This document shows, in pieces, positions 40,620 to 46,546 of a stretch of 46,546 bases of DNA (positions are counted from its first letter, which is position 1; the number at the start of each line of letters is the position of its first letter). The DNA is from Nitrospira sp. (GTDB taxonomy: Bacteria; Nitrospirota; Nitrospiria; Nitrospirales; Nitrospiraceae): NCBI GenBank assembly GCA_018242685.1, contig JAFEBM010000040.1:1-46546 (forward strand). Reading direction: 5' to 3'. Position numbers and translations under genes: made by a program. The notes below the pieces were generated by a model. It saw only the letters and a program-made list of their open reading frames with translations. It was not told where the DNA came from and did no database searches.

Positions 40620-41888
40620 ATGCCGGTCGAGAATAATTTTCAGCACGACGAGCTGTCACGGAAGAATCCCGGTGAGCGATTGCGGGTTGCCGACCTGGCA
40701 GATGTCGCATCTCCGGATTCGCCGGTTTGGGCAGAGACCATGGGCAAGTATGGGGCAGTCCTGTCTCATGCAGGTGTCGCGAGTGTGGTCTTCCTCCATG
40801 GTTCGCTCCATGGCACCGATGTCTTCGGCATGCAGAGGCTGGATGAAGCAGGCGGACTCAAGCGGGGCTATTCGAGGGGTGTGTCCGGTGTCGATGCGTT
40901 GCTTGCAGCCATGCGCGAAGGCGACAATGGTATTCCGTTGATGCCTGGTGGGTTAAAGCCGCCGCTCCCGGACGATGATGTGACGAAAACACTTCTGGAC
41001 GAACAGATCGGGGACGCGGGTAATTTTACCAATGCTGATGTCGAATCGATCAAGAAAGCGATCAATAGGAATCTGACTCAGCCGATCACCTGCATCAGGC
41101 TGCTTTGGTCATCGGAGCACCACCATCTGGGGCGGGCCGTCGCCGCCTTGTCTCTGCTCGCCGAACTACATAAGATCTGTCAACATCAGAGCTTGGGAAA
41201 GGGCCACCGAGTTCTGATACAAGCTCACGGACAAGCCGGATTGGCTCTTGCGCTGGTGTCGAATCTGCTCTGTCCCAGCCTCATCACCGGTCGACCGAGG
41301 CTTTTTGAGATTCTCACCGACTATGCGGATCAGACAAAGCAGACCAAGCTCGCCGACATCATCAAACTCGTTGAGTCCGTACTGGCGACGGCGTCGCCTA
41401 TTAACGGAGTCGCACTCGACATGGTGACCTTCGGCACGCCGGTTCGCTATGGATGGGATCCTTCAGGTATCGGGAAGCTGCTGCACGTCGTGAATCACCG
41501 AAACTTGCGGACGGATGGAAAGAACTGGCTGGCGAAGATGGAGCTTCCTCAAATTACCATGGAAATGCCGATCGCTTGGGGCGGAGATTATGTTCAGGAA
41601 CTGGCGGTCGCGGGTAGCGATGCCGTCCCTCAGACTGAACGGGCCAAGGCGGCGAATAAGAGGATTTGGGAGATGGTCGAGCCGTATGACGGGTTCGAAC
41701 GATGGCTGGAATGTGCCAGGCGAGCCGTCCGTTTTCCCAGCGAAGGGCGCTGTCTTCTCGTCGATTACAAGGACAGCACCGGATCGACGAACCCCCGCGA
41801 CCATTACTATGGCCACGCGGTGTACACTCGCCGCCACACCCTGCTGTTCAACACGCGGGAGACCATTCGCGCCTTCTACGAGTCCTAA
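40620..41888 (+). CDS. Alpha/beta-hydrolase-like protein, nucleophile apparently missing
   Basis: The 422-aa protein has hydrolase-like landmarks: SVVFLHGSLHGTDVFG (oxyanion-type HG), HRVLIQAHGQAGLALALVSN at the position of the nucleophile elbow, and DMVTFGTPVRYGW, as in lipase-like folds. The expected H-S-x-G-G elbow reads H203-G-Q-A-G207, so the catalytic Ser appears replaced by Gly. A late GHAVYTRRHTLLFN may supply a His. There is no signal peptide. The start has only a weak ribosome-binding site. It converges with lon and the two genes overlap by four bases. Function unknown; possibly a non-catalytic hydrolase relative. Confidence 0.7.
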   Translation: MPVENNFQHDELSRKNPGERLRVADLADVASPDSPVWAETMGKYGAVLSHAGVASVVFLHGSLHGTDVFGMQRLDEAGGLKRGYSRGVSGVDALLAAMREGDNGIPLMPGGLKPPLPDDDVTKTLLDEQIGDAGNFTNADVESIKKAINRNLTQPITCIRLLWSSEHHHLGRAVAALSLLAELHKICQHQSLGKGHRVLIQAHGQAGLALALVSNLLCPSLITGRPRLFEILTDYADQTKQTKLADIIKLVESVLATASPINGVALDMVTFGTPVRYGWDPSGIGKLLHVVNHRNLRTDGKNWLAKMELPQITMEMPIAWGGDYVQELAVAGSDAVPQTERAKAANKRIWEMVEPYDGFERWLECARRAVRFPSEGRCLLVDYKDSTGSTNPRDHYYGHAVYTRRHTLLFNTRETIRAFYES

Positions 41889-44290
41889 TTATCGCCAGCG
41901 GTGCTGGACGTCGTCATCGCTTCGCTGCCGCTGCCTGTGGGGCCGTCGTGTGAGTCAAGATTAAAGGCCGCAGGCAGAACCTCTTCAATCCGTTCTGTCA
42001 GGATGAAGGTGAGTTGGTCGCGCACTTCCTGCGGGAGATCCTTGAGATCTTTTTCATTGGCCTTCGGCAGAATGATCCGTTTGATTCCCGCCCGATGTGC
42101 CGCCAGCACTTTTTCTTTGATGCCGCCCACCGGTAAGACGAGTCCGCTCAAGCTGATTTCCCCTGTCATCGCCGTGTCGCTCCGTACGGCCTTACCTTCG
42201 TAGGCGGACGCAAGCGCAGTCGCCATCGTGATACCGGCCGATGGACCATCTTTCGGAATGGCTCCGGAGGGCACGTGAATATGGATCCCGTTCCGTTTAA
42301 ACCGAGAGATGTCCAAACCCATGCTCTCAGCATGCGACCAGAGGTAGCTCCTGGCTGCACGTGCGGACTCCTGCATGACGTCGCCCAACTGGCCTGTCAG
42401 AGTCAAATCGTGACTGCCGGGAAGCAAGGTTGTTTCGATATAGAGCACATCGCCTCCGGTCGGGGTCCAGGCTAGGCCGGTTGCGACGCCGGGAGGCAGA
42501 TTTTTTCGGGCCTCTTCCGGCATAAACCGTTCGGAGCCTAACCACTCGCCGAGAAGGTCGGCCTGAATGGCGACGGGCTGTCGCTCTTGGCCTTCCGGGA
42601 GATCGGCGAACGTCAAGGCCACTTTTCTGGTCAACCGTCCCAGCATCTGCTCGAGCTGGCGCACACCGGCCTCGCGGGTGTAACGCGAGATGACGAGATT
42701 CAGTACCTCGTCCGTGAGCACTGCTTGGCCCCCCTCGATGCCTGCCTCTTTGAGGCGTCTCGGCCACAGGTAGCGTCGGGCGATTTCAGCTTTCTCGCGC
42801 TCGCTGTACCCCTGAAGACGAATGACCTCCATCCGATCCAGCAAGGGTTGGCTGATGGTATCAAGGGTATTGGCTGTGGTGATAAAGAAGACCTTCGACA
42901 GATCGAACGGGAGATCCAAATAATGATCACGGAACGTGTGATTCTGGGCCGGATCCAAGATTTCCAACAGCGCCGAAGCCGGATCGCCGCGGAAATCACG
43001 CCCCATCTTGTCGACTTCATCAAGCATCAGCACCGGATTGTTGACTCCCGCCCGGCGGACGGCTTGGATGATGCGACCTGGCAGAGAACCGACGTACGTA
43101 CGGCGATGGCCGCGCAGTTCGGCTTCGTCATGGACGCCGCCGAGGCTGAATCGTTCGAACTTCCGGCCCATGGCCCTTGCAATCGATTGCCCCAAGCTTG
43201 TTTTGCCGACGCCGGGAGGACCGACGAGGCAGAGAATGGGAGCTTTCGCCGACGGGTTGAGCTTCAAGACCGCCAGGTGTTCGACGATACGTTCTTTCAC
43301 TTCCTTGATCCCATAGTGGTCTTCTTCCAATACCTGCCGGACCGTTGAAAGGTTAAGATGTTCCTCAGATGCCTTCTTCCACGGGAGTTCGAGAACCAGC
43401 TCAAGGTAGGTCCTTAAGACCTGATGGTCGGGCGATGTCGGCGGCACCTTGCTCAACCGAGCGGCCTCGCGTTCAACTTCCTTGCGAATAGGCTCCGGCA
43501 AGTCGGCTTCAGCGATCTGCTTTTTCAACCGAGCGACCTCGTTCCCCTCGTCCTCGCCTTCGCCCAGCTCGTCCTGGATGGCTTTCAGCTGTTCGCGCAA
43601 GATGTACTCTCGTTGGTTCTTGCCGATTTTGGTCTGCGCATCCTTGGCGATCTTTTCCCGCAACTGCAGTATTTGAATTTCCTTCGACAGCGCGGAGTAA
43701 AGGCTGCGAAGAAGGTCCAACGTCGAAGAACTTTCGAGCAAGCGCTGTTCTTCCACCACGTCAAGATTGACGAGCGAAGCGATGCGATAGGCCAGCGCCA
43801 CGGAATCATCCTCATTGCTCAGCACCGTGCCGACTTCTTGGATGCCGGGAGCCTGGATCAGTCTCGGGAGGTCTGACACAAGTTCTTGAATGGCTCGGTG
43901 AAGCGCTTGGACCTCCGGTCCATTGTCCGTAGGACGTCCCAAAGAACGGACACGCGCGATGGAGTAAGGGGTGGACTGTTCTTCTTTCAGGAGGACGACG
44001 CGATCCAGCCCTTGAACCAGCGCGTGAATCGTTCCCTCGGACGACTGGCCGAGTTGCTTGACGATCGCCTTCGTGCCGATGGAATACAACTCGGCGAGCG
44101 CCGGTTCTTCGGCCTGGGGATCGCGCTGTGCCACCACGACGATCGTCTTCTCTTCGGTCTTCATTGCGGCGTTGACGGCAGCGATAGACCGTTCCCGCCC
44201 GACCGTCAGCGGCATCATCACCCCTGGAAACAACACTGTCCGTTTGACGGGGAGTATCGGCAACGTCGACAACGCATTATCATTTTCCAT
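41885..44290 (-). CDS. lon: ATP-dependent Lon protease
   Basis: Lon degrades damaged and regulatory proteins in the cytoplasm. The 801-aa protein has the N-terminal substrate domain (LPILPVKRTVLFPGVMMPLT), a coiled-coil region with NQREYILREQLKAIQDELGE, the AAA+ module with Walker A CLVGPPGVGKTSLGQSIA, FSLGGVHDEAELRGHRRTYV and the Walker B region NPVLMLDEVDKMG, and the protease domain with catalytic Ser in PKDGPSAGITMATALAS and the Lys in GGIKEKVLAAHRAG. ATG 44290 (with AAGGA upstream) is preferred to an extension reaching 44359. The C-terminus is a short Ser/Thr-rich tail. No heat-shock element is evident upstream. Confidence 0.96.
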   Translation of the reverse strand: MENDNALSTLPILPVKRTVLFPGVMMPLTVGRERSIAAVNAAMKTEEKTIVVVAQRDPQAEEPALAELYSIGTKAIVKQLGQSSEGTIHALVQGLDRVVLLKEEQSTPYSIARVRSLGRPTDNGPEVQALHRAIQELVSDLPRLIQAPGIQEVGTVLSNEDDSVALAYRIASLVNLDVVEEQRLLESSSTLDLLRSLYSALSKEIQILQLREKIAKDAQTKIGKNQREYILREQLKAIQDELGEGEDEGNEVARLKKQIAEADLPEPIRKEVEREAARLSKVPPTSPDHQVLRTYLELVLELPWKKASEEHLNLSTVRQVLEEDHYGIKEVKERIVEHLAVLKLNPSAKAPILCLVGPPGVGKTSLGQSIARAMGRKFERFSLGGVHDEAELRGHRRTYVGSLPGRIIQAVRRAGVNNPVLMLDEVDKMGRDFRGDPASALLEILDPAQNHTFRDHYLDLPFDLSKVFFITTANTLDTISQPLLDRMEVIRLQGYSEREKAEIARRYLWPRRLKEAGIEGGQAVLTDEVLNLVISRYTREAGVRQLEQMLGRLTRKVALTFADLPEGQERQPVAIQADLLGEWLGSERFMPEEARKNLPPGVATGLAWTPTGGDVLYIETTLLPGSHDLTLTGQLGDVMQESARAARSYLWSHAESMGLDISRFKRNGIHIHVPSGAIPKDGPSAGITMATALASAYEGKAVRSDTAMTGEISLSGLVLPVGGIKEKVLAAHRAGIKRIILPKANEKDLKDLPQEVRDQLTFILTERIEEVLPAAFNLDSHDGPTGSGSEAMTTSSTAGDN

Positions 44291-44596
44291 GGAAGCCCAT
44301 CCTTCCTCAGGGTTCACGACATTATAACAACCTGATAGGTTCCCCTGCGTGGAAGTCAAGGGGAGAAGGATCTGGGGTGGGCAATAATCGCTGGAGGGAA
44401 AGAGGCTTATCCTGCTCTACACCGGCGATCTTGAAAGGTTTCTTGTCGATCAGGTTTCGTCACCTCTTCTCTGGCATGCCGCTCATTTGCGTAGTCATTG
44501 CTCGAGACGGAGGCTTGAGGTCGGCGTGCAAAGCAATGCGCGTTTGTGCTATCCATGCGCAGTGCTCGGTTCGTGAGTTGTTCGTGTCCGGAATCG

Positions 44597-45151
44597 ATGC
44601 ATGTCCTCATGAACTACTGCAGCCACTGCGGCGCGCCGGTCACGCATAAAATTCCTCTCGGAGACAATCTGCCCAGGCACGTGTGCGACCGGTGCGAACG
44701 CATTCATTATCACAATCCCAAAATCGTTGCAGGCTGTATTCCGGAATGGGAAGATCGAATCCTCTTGTGCCGTCGGGCCATCGAACCTCGTCTAGGGCTC
44801 TGGACGTTTCCTGCAGGATTTATGGAGCTCGGTGAGAGTACGGAAGAAGCGGCGGTGCGCGAAACACTGGAAGAGGCCCATGCAGACGTTGCCATCGCCG
44901 GACTCTACGCCGTGCTGAGTCTACCCAATATCGGACAGGTCTACCTGGTGTTTCGCGGTCGAATGAAGACACCGATGTTTCAGGCGGGACCGGAAAGTTT
45001 GGACGTGCGACTGTTTCCTCTCTCAGACATTCCCTGGGAGACAATGGCCTTTCAAGTGGTGAGCGAGGCCCTAAGACGCTACGTGGCCGACGCGAAAACA
45101 GGTGAATTCCGACTCCACCTCGACAGCCTGCCGGATAAGCCGGCGTTCTAA
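44597..45151 (+). CDS. Nudix hydrolase with N-terminal zinc ribbon
   Basis: Nudix enzymes cleave nucleoside-diphosphate-linked compounds. The protein starts with a zinc ribbon (MNYCSHCGAPV, HVCDRCERIHYHNPK; four Cys) and then carries the Nudix box GFMELGESTEEAAVRETLEE, in which the last glycine is replaced by His. The overall layout (zinc ribbon, HYHNPKIV, WTFPAGFMELGE) matches a common family of ADP-ribose/NADH-type pyrophosphatase relatives. I place the start at ATG 44597, with 44609 as an alternative; the frame is open to 44546. It diverges from lon. Substrate not predictable from sequence alone. Confidence 0.88.
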   Translation: MHVLMNYCSHCGAPVTHKIPLGDNLPRHVCDRCERIHYHNPKIVAGCIPEWEDRILLCRRAIEPRLGLWTFPAGFMELGESTEEAAVRETLEEAHADVAIAGLYAVLSLPNIGQVYLVFRGRMKTPMFQAGPESLDVRLFPLSDIPWETMAFQVVSEALRRYVADAKTGEFRLHLDSLPDKPAF

Positions 45152-45348
45152 GTCGAGAGTTTGTAACCTTGACGGGCAATCATGACGGTGTGGGCCATCT
45201 CGCACCGATTCCAGCGGTCTATTTGCTGGCGCGGCGAGTCTTCTTGGATTTCTATCTCAAGACATTGTGATACTGCTTTCGAAGCATCGATAATCGCCGA
45301 CGGTACAGGGTCATGTAGCAGGAAACCGAATCTCTGAAAAGGATCCAT
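45148..45348 (-). CDS. Possible small protein (66 aa)
   Basis: An open frame reads MDPFQRFGFLLHDPVPSAII then DASKAVSQCLEIEIQ, and ends four bases inside the convergent Nudix stop. It lies 65 bases downstream of the PilZ gene on the same strand. No Shine-Dalgarno and no family are recognised. It could be real or chance. Confidence 0.3.
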   Translation of the reverse strand: MDPFQRFGFLLHDPVPSAIIDASKAVSQCLEIEIQEDSPRQQIDRWNRCEMAHTVMIARQGYKLST

Positions 45349-45413
45349 CTAGGTGAGACAGGCTGGGCGCCCTGAGATTCTGCAGATGAGATTCGCAAAC
45401 AGGGAGAGGTGGT

Positions 45414-45773
45414 TCATCCCTTCGGCAGCTCGCCTTGGGGAACTATTAGCGCCTGTCCTGCAGTCACGGAGGCTTGGTCGACGACCCGTTTGAGTCGTTC
45501 ATGTTCTGTCGGTTCCATCGCGAGAAACTCGATGCCGATGCCTTGTGAGCCGGCCCATCGGACGGTCGCCTTGTTAATGTGGATTGGTGTGGCGGCACTT
45601 TCCAGTTGAAGAAACAGTTCCACCTGCATGCCGGTGAAGGGGCGGATCGTGCTCTCTACCCGACAGCCCTTTAGGGACAAGTCCTTCACGGAAGCGTTGT
45701 ATCGAAGTTTATCCCTCTGCACCAAGGTGCTTGGTATTGTCACAGGAAAACGGGGAAACTTACGAACAACCAT
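45414..45773 (-). CDS. PilZ-domain protein (cyclic-di-GMP receptor candidate)
   Basis: The 119-aa protein is a single PilZ domain. The RxxxR motif is RKFPR (residues 4-8), and the D-x-S-x-x-G motif is DLSLKG in the first barrel strand; both are needed to bind cyclic-di-GMP and both are intact. Hydrophobic barrel strands (GMQVELFLQL, INKATVRWAG, GIGIEFLAM) follow, with a short C-terminal helix. Such stand-alone PilZ proteins transmit second-messenger signals to motility, adhesion or polysaccharide systems. No diguanylate cyclase or target is adjacent. Confidence 0.92.
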   Translation of the reverse strand: MVVRKFPRFPVTIPSTLVQRDKLRYNASVKDLSLKGCRVESTIRPFTGMQVELFLQLESAATPIHINKATVRWAGSQGIGIEFLAMEPTEHERLKRVVDQASVTAGQALIVPQGELPKG

Positions 45774-45980
45774 GGTGAGTCCTCATAGCTAGTCCGTGAC
45801 CGCTTGCCTACCTAATCTCTAGGAATTCAACGTTTAACTAGTTGGACGGTCGGTGTTGTACCTATAGCATTCTGCTGAGTTAGGCTATGTGTCCGGAGGG
45901 ATCTTGTCAATGAAAAGCCTGATCTGAGCAGTAGTAATGGTTCCCGACGAAGCTGCACCGAGCCTAGCTGGTCGACCATG

Positions 45981-46451
45981 TCACCATGGGTAACCCCAAT
46001 ACCCGTAATGTCGGTGGCCCCAAAAGGGACGGGAATAGGGTGAGGCATAGATACCAGCGCCGCCAAATTGGAGTCCGAACCCGAGTCCGAGGGGATAGCC
46101 ATAGGAGTAAGGATAAGAATACGGGATTGGGACAATGCTCGTGGCGGGCCGCTCTACAAGTTGGCGTTGTAGGTCGGTTGTTGCCGTCGTCTGCCGATCG
46201 AGTTGGCTCTTGAGTTGACTGACAGTTCCCTCCTGGGCCTGGAGTTTCCCTTCGAGTTCAGCGATCTTCTTCTGTTGCGCTTCCAGGATGGCGTTCACGC
46301 AACGGGTCTGCGCATCGCCTGTGTAATTCGAACATTCCCATGGCACTTGGAGGGTTTCCGCTACGGATGGAAAGGGGAATGGGATGCATGCCAAACTTCC
46401 AACCAAAACGAAGGCTCGAGAAAACCGATATCGGAAGGTCTCCACGTTCAT
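45981..46451 (-). CDS. Exported coiled-coil protein with Tyr/Gly/Pro-rich tail
   Basis: I do not recognise a named family. The 156-aa product has a signal peptide (AFVLVGSLACIPFPFPSVAE). A short segment with two Cys follows (PWECSNYTGDAQTRCVNAIL), then a coiled coil at about residues 58-98 (QQKKIAELEGKLQAQEGTVS). The tail is rich in Tyr, Gly, Pro and Phe (VPIPYSYPYSYGYPLGLGFG). AAGGGAG precedes the ATG. The tail could be a low-complexity surface or envelope-anchoring sequence. Nothing else is seen between here and the window end. Confidence 0.8.
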   Translation of the reverse strand: MNVETFRYRFSRAFVLVGSLACIPFPFPSVAETLQVPWECSNYTGDAQTRCVNAILEAQQKKIAELEGKLQAQEGTVSQLKSQLDRQTTATTDLQRQLVERPATSIVPIPYSYPYSYGYPLGLGFGLQFGGAGIYASPYSRPFWGHRHYGYWGYPW

Positions 46452-46546
46452 GGCTCCCTTCTGCTTGACTGCTTAGAGACTATCACGAGCACGTCACTTT
46501 GAACAGATTGCCTCTTTTGCACTGTAGATAGCCCATCATCTGTCCG

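Noticed and set aside
45827..46135. 102-codon minus-strand frame over the exported coiled-coil gene
   Set aside because: Overlaps the better-supported gene in another frame and lacks a ribosome-binding site.

Overview
The window looks like chromosomal DNA of a Nitrospira-type bacterium (phylum Nitrospirota). This rests on overall gene content and style: an NnrS membrane protein, a large cluster of HEAT-repeat genes, an otsA-otsB trehalose pair, exported coiled-coil proteins, GC-rich DNA and a palindromic repeat of a kind I associate with Nitrospira. The lineage call is an inference from memory, not a database result.

Layout. (1) 1-2.8 kb: the tail of an unidentified gene and a terminator, a YqcI/YcgG (GntA-like) gene translationally coupled to a DUF1989 gene, and a TupA-like ATP-grasp gene. 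(2) 3.3-9.8 kb: initiator tRNA-Met, divergent from a tight operon fmt-rsmB-rpe-pheS-pheT. The PheS/PheT pair has the archaeal/eukaryotic architecture, which is uncommon in bacteria. (3) 9.9-16.6 kb: an IS630 wreck, an unusual GNAT/C39-like fusion ORF, a helical-repeat protein, recQ, a small zinc-ribbon gene, nnrS, a 120-bp palindromic repeat and tmRNA (ssrA).

(4) 16.6-21.2 kb: an apparent genomic island at the 3' end of ssrA. A 14-bp copy of the ssrA end recurs at 21175-21188. The interval carries a broken MarR gene, higBA, a decayed dinJ-yafQ pair, brnTA, remnants of an IS3 orfA and a CopG-like antitoxin, and an unrecognised 358-aa protein. No integrase remains. (5) 21.2-28 kb: remnants of a pRiA4b ORF-3 gene and of a GH15 glycosidase, then otsA (with a membrane-anchored N-terminal module) and otsB, a membrane-fused spermidine synthase-like gene, and ugd.

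(6) 28-34.6 kb, minus strand: a seven-gene operon encoding an exported alkaline-phosphatase-superfamily protein that lacks its catalytic residues, a small exported protein, and five HEAT-repeat proteins. (7) 34.8-36.2 kb: two exported proteins of LPP20/FlgT-like appearance. (8) 36.3-40.2 kb, minus strand: an operon of an M6 metalloprotease with a Lys/Glu-rich tail, two ATP-grasp-related proteins and a 98-aa protein, which may be a peptide or protein modification system. (9) 40.6-46.5 kb: a degenerate alpha/beta-hydrolase-like gene, lon, a Nudix hydrolase, a PilZ protein and an exported coiled-coil protein.

The strongest candidates for undescribed biology are the M6 protease/ATP-grasp operon, the pseudo-phosphodiesterase/HEAT operon, and the ssrA-associated island with its palindromic repeat.
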